Part shown: positions 27,088 to 34,963 of the stretch, piece after piece
How positions within the stretch are numbered: the stretch's first letter is position 1
How the letters are laid out: each line of letters begins with the position of its first letter
DNA from: Saccharopolyspora rhizosphaerae
Lineage (GTDB): Bacteria; Actinomycetota; Actinomycetes; Mycobacteriales; Pseudonocardiaceae
Direction of reading: 5' to 3'
Assembly: GCF_003931915.1 (NCBI RefSeq)
Contig: NZ_RSAA01000015.1
Location: 310,001 to 374,000 of the forward strand
DNA length: 64,000 nt
Made by a program: the position numbers and the translations under genes
Notes under the pieces: model-generated
The model's database searches: none
What the model saw: only the letters and a program-made list of their open reading frames with translations
What the model was told of the DNA's origin: nothing

Positions 27088-27283
27088 GCTGGCCTGCCGG
27101 AAGAGCAGCAGGAGCGGTTCGTCGACCAACTGCGTCGATGCCGCTCGAGCGACCGACCGGATCGCGGTCGGCGACTCGAAGAACCCGGAGGGCGGCCATG
27201 TGCGGGTCGACGCCTTCCAGTGGAGAGCTTTCGTCGGAGGGCTCAAGGGTGGTCGCTTCCCGGTGTCGGGTAGGTGCCCCTAG
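27080..27283 (+). CDS. DUF397 protein
   Basis: 67 residues with the DUF397 signature: CRKSSRSGSSTNCVDAAR, VGDSKNPEGGHVRV, and QWRAFVGGLKGG. These small proteins are encoded after Scr1/DUF5753 helix-turn-helix genes in actinobacteria, where the pair behaves like a toxin-antitoxin-like or developmental regulatory module (BldB/WhiJ type). ATG 27080 lies inside the remnant regulator, so translation was probably coupled to it. With the regulator truncated, the function of this copy is doubtful. Confidence 0.75.
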   Translation: MGELACRKSSRSGSSTNCVDAARATDRIAVGDSKNPEGGHVRVDAFQWRAFVGGLKGGRFPVSGRCP

Positions 27284-27340
27284 CGCTGACCTGGGATGGG
27301 GTGCGTCCCACGTCAAGTTTGTCCAGATTCATCGGAACCG

Positions 27341-27369
27341 TTACGCGCGCGGGCACGTCCAGCTAGAGT
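27341..27369 (+). promoter_or_regulatory. candidate promoter of the type VII substrate cassette
   Basis: TTACGC (27341-27346) and TAGAGT (27364-27369) with a 17-bp spacer. A GGAGG follows at about 27400, 12 nt before the first ATG of the cassette. Confidence 0.45.
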
Positions 27370-27411
27370 AACCACGGTTCATGGGGGATCACAGGGTCCG
27401 GAGGATCTGGG

Positions 27412-27822
27412 ATGACTAGCGCCGAGGGCGGGTTCGCCGCCGCGAAAGAGGGGCTGAAGGCCGTCAGCGGCCAGACGCAGTGGATCAACTCACAGGTCAG
27501 TGCAGGCAAGCTCGCTTTGGACCCGGAGGCGGCGGAAAAGGCTGCCAAGCGCTGCGAAGAGGAAATTCGAGAACTTGCTCGAGTCTTCCGTGACGCCCGA
27601 CAGATCACGCGCGTCCACGGCTTGGGGGATTACCCGGACGGACAGCAGCTCGCACAGCGGTTCCAGGACAAGGCATCGGACCCGCAGGCAGGTGCGTTGA
27701 AGCTCGTCCGTGACCTCCAGGACGAATTGAAGAAGCAAGCGGATGCGTTCCGCGAAGCTGCCAAGGATTACCGCACCACCGACGAGCAGAACGCAGACGA
27801 CCTTAGGCGAGGTATGCAGTGA
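27412..27822 (+). CDS. PE/EspC-like type VII secretion substrate
   Basis: 136 residues, entirely helical and charged, without signal peptide. After the last helix it reads DYRTTDEQNADDL, which contains Y-x-x-x-D, the general secretion signal of type VII (ESX) substrates, found on PE- and EspC-type partners. It is the first gene of a four-gene cassette with a DUF3558 lipoprotein (4-nt GTGA overlap), a WxG-containing PPE-like protein and EspG. The codons are visibly less GC-rich than in flanking genes. Family assignment rests on motif and context. Confidence 0.6.
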   Translation: MTSAEGGFAAAKEGLKAVSGQTQWINSQVSAGKLALDPEAAEKAAKRCEEEIRELARVFRDARQITRVHGLGDYPDGQQLAQRFQDKASDPQAGALKLVRDLQDELKKQADAFREAAKDYRTTDEQNADDLRRGMQ

Positions 27823-28349
27823 ACACGGTTTCTCGAACACTGATCGCAACGGCAGCCGGCATGGCTTTGCTCGGCGTGTCTGCGTGTTCGGGCAACGAGT
27901 CGGGGGAGTCGACCGGTAACCCGGCGCCACCCCCGCAGGCCAAGGCGATCACCAGCTTCGACCCCTGCACGTTCTTCGCCCCGGAAGAACTGACTTCGCT
28001 CGGTCTCTCCACCCAGTCCGAAGACGGTGGTGTGGTCGAGCAAGAGCCGGGTTGCCAGTGGCAGGGCGAAGAGAAGATCCTCACGCTCCTCAAGAATGCC
28101 GACCAGACCGTTGAGTCCTACGAGACGAGTGGCAACTGGGACAGCTACACGAAGAAGAGCATCGCAGGGCGTAGTGGCGCAGTTGCCGTCGAAACGGGTG
28201 CGACTGGACAGGGCGGGTGCACCGTCCTCGTGAATGCTGGTGGCGGTGTCGCCGTGTACGGCGTTGATGGCCTCATGCGGGACTCGGTCGACGCATGCGG
28301 TGAAGCGGAGAAGGTCGCCAACCAAACTGCTTCTCGATTGCCCGAATGA
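27819..28349 (+). CDS. DUF3558 lipoprotein
   Basis: 176 residues. Signal sequence with lipobox GVSAC places a diacylated Cys at about residue 23, followed by a flexible Ser/Gly/Pro linker. The mature domain starts FDPCTFFAPEEL and includes PGCQWQG and GGCTVLVNAG, the Cys and Trp pattern of DUF3558. These lipoproteins are common in Pseudonocardiaceae next to type VII-like genes and sit on the outer face of the membrane. Function unknown. The GTG start overlaps the stop of the preceding gene, so it is translationally coupled. Confidence 0.85.
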   Translation: MNTVSRTLIATAAGMALLGVSACSGNESGESTGNPAPPPQAKAITSFDPCTFFAPEELTSLGLSTQSEDGGVVEQEPGCQWQGEEKILTLLKNADQTVESYETSGNWDSYTKKSIAGRSGAVAVETGATGQGGCTVLVNAGGGVAVYGVDGLMRDSVDACGEAEKVANQTASRLPE

Positions 28350-28361
28350 TCAGGGGGAGTG

Positions 28362-29699
28362 ATGGGGCTATTCGACACGCTTGACAACGCAGTTTCGCCC
28401 ATGCTCGGCATGGAGAGCGCTGCGGAGGAGGAGCGCAAGGAGAAAGTCGCTGAAGCACAGCGAATCGCTCAGCAACAGCAGAACCAGCTCGCCCGTGAGA
28501 ACTCCGGTCTTCAGGTCGGTAGCTACGACTCGCCAGGTATCAGCCAGTGCGTCAACTGGGGCGGCTTCAGCCACGCCGACATCTACAAGACCAACCATGA
28601 GTCGATCAAGCCGGATTCGGTCGGCGGGTCTGCTGATGCGTGGATCAAGCTCGCCAAGGCTCTCCGGGAGCGCGGTGAGAACTACCACACCGACCTCGCC
28701 AACATCGTCCAAGGCGGGTGGCAGGGCGAGGCCGCGGAAGCTGCTTCGCAGGTGGGAAAACCCGCCTCTGACTGGATGAAGGCCAGTGCCGACGCCTTCG
28801 AGATGACCGGCAACAACCTCCAGGCGGCTGGGGACGCTGCTGGCCAGTCGAAGAAGATGGTTCCGGAGCCCGAGGGCTTCAGTTGGGGTGAGGCCGCCGC
28901 GGCGTCGATTCCTTTCGGCCTCTCCGGGGGCGGCATCAACGCCCTCTCCCAGATGGAAGAGCAGGAACAGGCCGAGAAAGCTGCTCAGGAGACGATGGGC
29001 CGGGTTTACAGCCCCACGCTCACCCAGGTCGACGCGAAGATGCCGCAGTACACCGCGCCGGACGGGTCGACGAAGGAGCCTCCGCCGGTTCCGCCGCCGA
29101 ACGGCACTGACTGGGGCAACGGCATGGGCAATGGCAACAACGTCCCGGGTGGGTCCGGGACGGGGTCCGGTGCCGGTGGCGGCTACGGCGGCTCCGGTGC
29201 GCCCGGGGGCACCGGTGGCGGTTACCCGGGAGGTGGGACCAGCCCGGCTGGAACCGGCGCTGCCTGGGCGAACCCGCCCGGCGGCGGTCCTGGTGCGCCC
29301 GGCGGTGGCTTGCCGAACGCCAACCCGCCCGGCGGCGGGGGACCGAACGTCGGGCTCGCGGCCGGGATCGGTGCGGGTGCCGGTGCGGGCGGTGCCGCCG
29401 GTGGCCGGGCAGGTGGCGCCGGAGGTGCCGGGGCAGGCGCTCGCGGTGCCGGCATGGGTGCGGGCGGCCGAGCCGGTGCCGGCGGTCTCAGCGGAGCTGG
29501 AGCCGGAGCTGGAGCCGCAGGTGCCGGTGGCCGGGGTGCGGCCGGGCGCGGTGCCATGGGCGGCATGGGCGCCGGAGCGGGCCGCGGCGGGCAAGGCACT
29601 GACGACGATGAGCACGAGCGTCCTTCCTGGCTCGAGGAGCAGGACGACGTGTGGATGAACGACATGCCCAAGACCGCCCCGCCCGTCCTCGGCGAGTGA
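28362..29699 (+). CDS. PPE/WXG-like protein with long Gly-Ala-Pro-rich C-terminus
   Basis: 445 residues. The N-terminal 200 residues are helical with VQGGWQGEAAEAAS, a W-x-G turn between helices as in WXG100/PPE proteins, and a preceding long coiled-coil-like helix (EEERKEKVAEAQRIAQQQQNQ). From residue 240 to about 420 the sequence is almost only Gly, Ala and Pro (GGAGGAGAGARGAGMGAGG). It ends with a distinct acidic tail SWLEEQDDVWMNDM. It is the likely partner of the PE-like protein at 27412 and client of the EspG downstream. GTG 28359 is an alternative start. Confidence 0.75.
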   Translation: MGLFDTLDNAVSPMLGMESAAEEERKEKVAEAQRIAQQQQNQLARENSGLQVGSYDSPGISQCVNWGGFSHADIYKTNHESIKPDSVGGSADAWIKLAKALRERGENYHTDLANIVQGGWQGEAAEAASQVGKPASDWMKASADAFEMTGNNLQAAGDAAGQSKKMVPEPEGFSWGEAAAASIPFGLSGGGINALSQMEEQEQAEKAAQETMGRVYSPTLTQVDAKMPQYTAPDGSTKEPPPVPPPNGTDWGNGMGNGNNVPGGSGTGSGAGGGYGGSGAPGGTGGGYPGGGTSPAGTGAAWANPPGGGPGAPGGGLPNANPPGGGGPNVGLAAGIGAGAGAGGAAGGRAGGAGGAGAGARGAGMGAGGRAGAGGLSGAGAGAGAAGAGGRGAAGRGAMGGMGAGAGRGGQGTDDDEHERPSWLEEQDDVWMNDMPKTAPPVLGE

Positions 29700-29721
29700 G
29701 CGGCATCGTCAACTGATCTGT

Positions 29722-29755
29722 GGTGGGGGCAGTTCCAACCGGAACTGCCCCCACC
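29722..29755 (+). terminator. hairpin between the PPE-like gene and espG
   Basis: 15-bp perfect stem (GGTGGGGGCAGTTCC) with loop AACC, 22 nt after the PPE-like stop and 48 nt before espG. It may end the transcript or reduce espG expression relative to the substrates. Confidence 0.7.
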
Positions 29756-29803
29756 CACCCGCGCGGGTGTTCTTCGCGCTTCCACGAGTGGGAGAAAGCT
29801 CAA

Positions 29804-30628
29804 GTGAGTGTGTTGGGGCGGTGGCAGCTGCCGCCGGTGCACCTGGACATCGTGCTCAAGTACCTGAAGATCGACGGCCTCACGCTGCCGATCAGCACCC
29901 GGTCGTTCGGCCGCACCGCCGACGAGTTCTCCGCCCTCGGCAAGGCCGAACTGCCGAACATGGAGGCCGGCGGCGTCGTCGTCAACGACGAGGTCGTGCC
30001 GCCGCTCGTGGACGCGCTCAGGACCCTCGCCACGCCCTACCTCTGGGTCGATTCGATGTGGTTCCCCGAGCCCGGCAGCGACCACTGCTGGCGGGCGGTG
30101 GCGGTGTTCACCGAGGGCAACCGGATCGTGCTCGGCGTGCAGGCGCCCAGCGAAGACCCCCAGCGCGGCGGCCTGCTGACCGTCGAGGTGCACCAGAACG
30201 TGCCGCTGCCCGGCGTCGTGCTCGCCACGCTGCCGCCCGCCAAGCCCGGCACGCGCGGTCCGATCCGCGTCCCGCACAGCTCGCTGCAGGGCGAGCAGGC
30301 CGAGGACTACGACCCGTCGAGCATGATGGAGTCCGCCAGCCGGACGCGCGGCAGCAGCGGTGACCAGCAGGTCGAGCTCTACGAGAAGATCGGCAAGGCG
30401 CCGCACGTGCGCCTCGGGCAGATCGCCGCGAACATGCGCGACCAGCACGGCCGGCGCCGCCGGACGCCGGTCATGTCGTGGTTCGACAACGTCGAACCCG
30501 ACGGCCGTTACCTCGAACGCGTGGAACGCGGCAGCACCGGCGAACCGCTCTACGCGCTGCTGCCCGCGGACGCTCGCTTGATCGGGAACGAGATCAATTC
30601 GTTGATCAACCAGGTGCGCCGGGGCTGA
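29804..30628 (+). CDS. EspG-family type VII secretion chaperone
   Basis: 274 residues from GTG 29804 (upstream in-frame codons cover the hairpin). The start LPPVHLDIVLKYLKIDGLTLPI and the pattern of a mixed alpha/beta domain repeated twice fit EspG/ESX-secretion-associated proteins, which bind the tip of PPE proteins and keep them soluble for export. The partner PPE-like gene is directly upstream. No EccB, EccC, EccD or MycP gene is in the window, so the export machine must be encoded elsewhere if it is used. Confidence 0.72.
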   Translation: MSVLGRWQLPPVHLDIVLKYLKIDGLTLPISTRSFGRTADEFSALGKAELPNMEAGGVVVNDEVVPPLVDALRTLATPYLWVDSMWFPEPGSDHCWRAVAVFTEGNRIVLGVQAPSEDPQRGGLLTVEVHQNVPLPGVVLATLPPAKPGTRGPIRVPHSSLQGEQAEDYDPSSMMESASRTRGSSGDQQVELYEKIGKAPHVRLGQIAANMRDQHGRRRRTPVMSWFDNVEPDGRYLERVERGSTGEPLYALLPADARLIGNEINSLINQVRRG

Positions 30629-30788
30629 CGGCGTTCCGGCTGGTCGGTATGCCGCATCGGAGCAGGTCAACGGCCGATCGCGGGTTGCTCCGGTTGCCGC
30701 CTGGACAGCTGGGGCCGATGTTGCGACACGCCGAACGATGGTGAAGGGGGCACTCGCGGTTTGACAGCGCGCACGTAGGCTGCATGGC

Positions 30789-32111
30789 ATGGTCGAACCC
30801 CAGCTGCATCGCGTCACCTTGCCCAATGGGCTGCGCGTGGTGCTGGCACCGGACTCGGCAGCGGGCCAAGCGTCATCGGGCCAGGCTCCTGTGGTCGGTG
30901 TCAGCGTGCACTACGACGTCGGCTTCCGCTCCGAACCGCAAGGGCGCACCGGTTTCGCGCACCTGTTCGAGCACTTGATGTTCCAGGGCAGCGAAAGTCT
31001 TGAGAAACTCGCGCACTTCCGCCACGTGCAAGGCTCCGGCGGCACGTTCAACGGTTCGACGCACCAGGACTACACCGACTACTACCAGGTGCTGCCCTCG
31101 GCGGCCCTGGAGCGCGCGCTGTTCCTGGAAGCCGACCGGATGCGCGCTCCGAAGATCACCGAGGAGAACCTGGCCAACCAGGTGGACGTGGTCAAGGAGG
31201 AGATCCGGCTCAACGTCCTCAACCGCCCCTACGGCGGTTTTCCCTGGATCCTGCTGCCGCCGGTGCTGTACTCGACCTTCGCCAACGCGCACAACGGCTA
31301 CGGCGACTTCACCGACCTCGAACAGGCCACCGTCGAGGACTGCGCGGCCTTCTTCGACACCTTCTACTCGCCCGGCAACGCCGTGCTCACCGTCGCCGGC
31401 GACCTCGACGTCGACCAGACGATCAGGCTGATCGAGAAGCAGTTCGGCGACGTCCCCGCCCGCGGCGTCCCGGAGCGCCCGTCCTTCGGCGAGCCGTTCC
31501 CCACCAGCGAGGTGCGCGGCAAGCAGACCGACCCGCACGCGCCGCTGCCGGCCGTCGCCCTCGGTTACCGGCTGCCCGACCCGGTCGGCGAGCTCGACGC
31601 CTACCTGGCCAACGTCGTGCTCTCAGCGATCCTGTCCGACGGTGACGCTTCTCGGTTGCAGCAGCGGCTGGTCCACTCCGAGGCATTGGTCGTCGACGTC
31701 AGCGCCGGCACCGGCCTGATGGGGGCGCCGCTCGACGCGCGCGACCCCGACACCTTCACCTTCACCGCCATCCACACCCCCGACGTCGGGGTGGAGCGCG
31801 TGATCGGGGCGATCGACGAGGAGCTGGACAAGCTCGCCACCGAAGGCCCCACCGAAGAAGAACTGCACCGCGTCACCGCCCGGTGGGCCGCCAGCCTCTA
31901 CCGGGAGCACGACCGGGTGATCTCGCGGACGCTCGACCTCGGCAGCGCCGAGCTGCTGCACGGCCGCGCCGAACTGATCTCCGAACTGCCCGAGCGCATC
32001 GGCAGGGTCCGCGCCCAGGACGTCGCCGCGGCCGCCAAGGAGCTGCGCTCCGACGCACGCGCCGTGCTGGAGATCGAACCCGCTGGTGACGAGAACGGAG
32101 GTGCGGCATGA
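30789..32111 (+). CDS. M16 zinc peptidase, catalytic subunit
   Basis: 440 residues. FAHLFEHLMFQGS contains the inverted zinc motif H-x-x-E-H, and VVKEEIRLN supplies the distal Glu ligand about 76 residues later, as in M16 (pitrilysin/processing peptidase) enzymes. It pairs with the next gene, which lacks the zinc motif, so a heterodimeric clam-shell peptidase of M16B type is expected, acting on peptides or misfolded fragments in the cytosol. ATG 30789 is preferred to ATG 30784 because TAGGCT (30776-30781) lies 7 nt before it. ATGA overlap with the partner gene. Confidence 0.92.
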   Translation: MVEPQLHRVTLPNGLRVVLAPDSAAGQASSGQAPVVGVSVHYDVGFRSEPQGRTGFAHLFEHLMFQGSESLEKLAHFRHVQGSGGTFNGSTHQDYTDYYQVLPSAALERALFLEADRMRAPKITEENLANQVDVVKEEIRLNVLNRPYGGFPWILLPPVLYSTFANAHNGYGDFTDLEQATVEDCAAFFDTFYSPGNAVLTVAGDLDVDQTIRLIEKQFGDVPARGVPERPSFGEPFPTSEVRGKQTDPHAPLPAVALGYRLPDPVGELDAYLANVVLSAILSDGDASRLQQRLVHSEALVVDVSAGTGLMGAPLDARDPDTFTFTAIHTPDVGVERVIGAIDEELDKLATEGPTEEELHRVTARWAASLYREHDRVISRTLDLGSAELLHGRAELISELPERIGRVRAQDVAAAAKELRSDARAVLEIEPAGDENGGAA

Positions 32112-33475
32112 CCCGCGCAACGCACCGCAGCGCCGAGGAGATCGGCCGCACCGAGCTCGGCCCGCGGCCCCTTCCGCCGCTGGGCGAGCCCCGCACCGGC
32201 ATCGCGCCGGCCGGCGTCGACACCGTGCTGGGCAACGGACTGCGCGTCATCGCCGTCCGCCACGGCCGGGTGCCGATGGCGGAGATGCGCCTGCGCATCC
32301 CGTTCGCCAACGACGACCCGATGCACCCGGCGACGGCCGAGGTGCTGGCCGAAACGCTGCTCACCGGCACCGAACGCCGCGACCGGGTCAAGATGGACAC
32401 CGATCTCGCGGCAGTCGGCGGCGACCTGCACGCCGTCGTCGACCCGGAGCGGCTGAGCATCGCCGGTGACGCGCTCGCCAGCGGCTTGGACACGTTGCTC
32501 GACGTCCTCGCCGACGCGCTGACCGGTGCCACCTACGCCGACGACGAGATCAACGCCGAACGGGCGCGCTTGGTCGAGCGGATCAGCGTGGCCCGCTCCC
32601 AGCCGCGGGTGATCGCCCGCGAGGAGCTGCAGCGGCACCGCTACGGCGACCACCCCTACGTCCGCGAGGTGCCGCAGGCCGACGACGTCGCCCAGGTGAC
32701 GGCCGAGAAGGTCCGCGCTCTGCACCGCTCGCACGTCCTGCCCCGCGGATCCGTGCTGGTGCTGGTCGGCGACATCGACCCAGACGCCGTGGTCGGCGAG
32801 GTCGAACGCGCCCTGGCCGGGTGGACCTCGGCGGAGTCGGCGCGCGAGCTGCCGGCCCTCCCGCCGGTCTCCGGCGGCGACGTGCGCCTGGTGCACCGGC
32901 CCGGTGCCGTCCAGTCGCAGCTGCGGTTCTCCGCGCAGGCGCTGGCGCGCACCGACGAGCGCTACCCGGCCCTGCAGATCGCCAACCTCATCTTCGGCGG
33001 CTACTTCTCCTCGCGCCTGGTGGAGAACATCCGCGAGGACAAGGGATACACCTACGGCGCGCACTCGTCGTTCGAGTTCACCAAGGGCAACGGCACGCTG
33101 CTGGTCGACGCCGACACCGCTAGCGAGGTCACCGCGGCCGCGCTGCTGGAGACGCGCTACGAACTCGCCCGCCTGGCCCTGGTCCCGCCGTCGGAGACTG
33201 AGGTCGAGTCGGCGCGGCAGTACGCCATCGGCGGCCTGCTGACCTCGACGGCCTCGCAGGCGGGCCTGGCGTCGACGCTGTCGGCCCTGGCCGCCGCCGG
33301 TCTGGACCAGGACTGGCTGACCGCCCACCCGGAGCGGCTGCGCGACGTGTCCGTCGAGCAGGTCGCCGAGGCCGCGAAGGTCTTCGCCCCCACCTCGTTC
33401 ACCGGGGTCGTCGTCGGTGACGCCGACAAGCTGGCGGATCAGCTGCGCCTGCTCGGCGGCGTGGAGCTGCCATGA
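32108..33475 (+). CDS. M16 peptidase, non-catalytic subunit
   Basis: 455 residues with M16 fold but no H-x-x-E-H; the corresponding position reads ATAEVLAETLLTG. It keeps the C-domain substrate-binding Arg/Tyr segment FSSRLVENIREDKGYTYGAHS, which in M16B dimers completes the active site of the partner. Translationally coupled to the catalytic subunit by ATGA. The pair is inserted between the type VII island and nudC relative to the M. tuberculosis order. Confidence 0.9.
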   Translation: MTRATHRSAEEIGRTELGPRPLPPLGEPRTGIAPAGVDTVLGNGLRVIAVRHGRVPMAEMRLRIPFANDDPMHPATAEVLAETLLTGTERRDRVKMDTDLAAVGGDLHAVVDPERLSIAGDALASGLDTLLDVLADALTGATYADDEINAERARLVERISVARSQPRVIAREELQRHRYGDHPYVREVPQADDVAQVTAEKVRALHRSHVLPRGSVLVLVGDIDPDAVVGEVERALAGWTSAESARELPALPPVSGGDVRLVHRPGAVQSQLRFSAQALARTDERYPALQIANLIFGGYFSSRLVENIREDKGYTYGAHSSFEFTKGNGTLLVDADTASEVTAAALLETRYELARLALVPPSETEVESARQYAIGGLLTSTASQAGLASTLSALAAAGLDQDWLTAHPERLRDVSVEQVAEAAKVFAPTSFTGVVVGDADKLADQLRLLGGVELP

Positions 33476-33500
33476 CCCGGTTACCGGATGGAGCGCACGA

Positions 33501-34427
33501 ATGACCTGCGAAACGTTCGCCGGTTCGGGCTTCCAGCTCGACAGCCCGCCGCTGCTTTCGCGGTCCACTGTGGACCGGCGTGAGGAGCTGCGGGAATCTC
33601 TCGACGGTGGTGCGAAGCTGTGGCGGTCCGGCAGGGTCCTGCTGGTCGACGCCAAGGGCCGCGGCCAGATCGATGACGATTCCCGGCTCGTGATGCAGCC
33701 GGCGGTCGACTTCGGCGACCGGCCCTCGCCCAACGCGGTGCTGCTCGGTGTCGAGGACGACGTCAGCTACTGGGCGCTGCGCACCGAACACGACGGCGCG
33801 CAGGAGGGCTGGCGCGACCTGCGTTCCGGTGGTGCGCTGCTCAACGACACCGACGCGGGCTTGCTCACCACGGCCGTCGGACTGCTCGGGTGGCACGACA
33901 ACGCGCGCTACTGCGCGGTCTGCGGCGCGGCGACCACCCGCGTCCGCGTCGGCTGGGCGCGCCGCTGCTCCGGCTGCGAGCGCGAGGAGTACCCGCGGAC
34001 CGACCCGGCAGTGATCTGCCTGGTCAACGATGGTGCGGACCACGTCCTGCTGGCTCGCCAGCCGGTCTGGCCGAAGCACCGCTTCTCGGTGTTGGCCGGG
34101 TTCGTCGAGGTCGGCGAGTCCCTGGAAGCCTGCGTGGCCCGCGAAGTCGAGGAGGAGGTCGGTGTGCAGTGCACCGGAATCCGCTACCTCGGCAGTCAGC
34201 CGTGGCCGTTCCCGCGCTCGCTGATGCTGGGCTTCGCCGCCACCGCCGATCGCGACGCCCCCCTGGTCCCCGCCGACGGGGAGATCGAGGAAGCGCGGTG
34301 GGTCCACCGCGACACGATCCTCGCCGCCCTTGAAGCGGGCGGGGAACCGGTCGACGGCCTCCGGCTTCCACCGAGCGTCTCCATCGCCCACCGCATGATC
34401 AAGGGCTGGGCCACCACCCAGCCCTGA
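33501..34427 (+). CDS. nudC: NADH pyrophosphatase NudC
   Basis: 308 residues from ATG 33501. Zinc ribbon CAVCG...CSGCEREEYPR, Nudix box GFVEVGESLEACVAREVEEEVG (G-x5-E-x7-REUxEExGU) and the NudC-specific SQPWPFPRSLM are all present. It hydrolyses NAD(H) to NMN(H) and AMP and removes NAD caps from RNA. In the M. tuberculosis order it precedes uvrD2 (Rv3199c-Rv3198c), as here. The ATG lies 25 nt after the M16 stop with only a weak ribosome-binding sequence, so it may be co-transcribed with the peptidase genes. Confidence 0.94.
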   Translation: MTCETFAGSGFQLDSPPLLSRSTVDRREELRESLDGGAKLWRSGRVLLVDAKGRGQIDDDSRLVMQPAVDFGDRPSPNAVLLGVEDDVSYWALRTEHDGAQEGWRDLRSGGALLNDTDAGLLTTAVGLLGWHDNARYCAVCGAATTRVRVGWARRCSGCEREEYPRTDPAVICLVNDGADHVLLARQPVWPKHRFSVLAGFVEVGESLEACVAREVEEEVGVQCTGIRYLGSQPWPFPRSLMLGFAATADRDAPLVPADGEIEEARWVHRDTILAALEAGGEPVDGLRLPPSVSIAHRMIKGWATTQP

Positions 34428-34963
34428 GCGGTCAGCGCCAGGCTGTAGCGGGTTGTTCAGGCCATGCTTGATCAGCAGGCGCTGATCGACGCCCGGACGC
34501 GCTCGATCAGTCCGCCAGGCCTGAGCGCTCGAGGCGTCCCTGGTCCCGCGCCTGGCCCAGGCGTGACTTCCTGAGGCAGCCCCCTCCCTCGGGGGCTGCC
34601 TCAGCGCGCCGGAACGTCAAAGCCCCAGACCCCTTCCGCGCCAACGGTTTCAGTCACGACTGAACGCGACACGCGCACACGTAACCCTCGAACGCATCTG
34701 GCCTCACCGAGCTCGTGCCGTTGTCCCTGGTGAGAGCGTGCTTCTCAGCGTGGTGAGCTCAGTTCGCCCGAAGTGCGCCCCACGGGAGAACGCAATTCCT
34801 CGCGAACTTCGAGGCCGGCAGGTCCCCCTCGAAATTCGCGCGAAGTTCGAGGGGAGAGCCCGAGTGGGGTGCGTCCGTGCTGGGGGGAGCGGGGGCGCGA
34901 GCTGGGCGACACACGGCGGTGGGTATCGCCTGATCGCGGGAGGGGGTCTGCGAGGATGCTGGC
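34428..34963. other. 536-bp intergenic region between nudC and uvrD2
   Basis: No gene is supported. It contains a terminator-like hairpin (34571-34604) and, in the second half, related copies of CGCGAA(C/G)TTCGAGG at 34801-34814 and 34839-34852, the second within a dyad with arms CCCCTCGAA and TTCGAGGGG (34825-34854). Confidence 0.6.
34571..34604 (+). terminator. probable nudC operon terminator
   Basis: 14-bp perfect stem CTGAGGCAGCCCCC with a 6-nt TCCCTC loop, 143 nt past the nudC stop. Confidence 0.65.

Noticed and set aside
34825..34854. LexA/SOS box upstream of uvrD2
   Set aside because: The half-sites TCGAA and TTCGA are separated by 12 bp instead of about 6 as in actinobacterial SOS boxes; kept only as an unexplained dyad.
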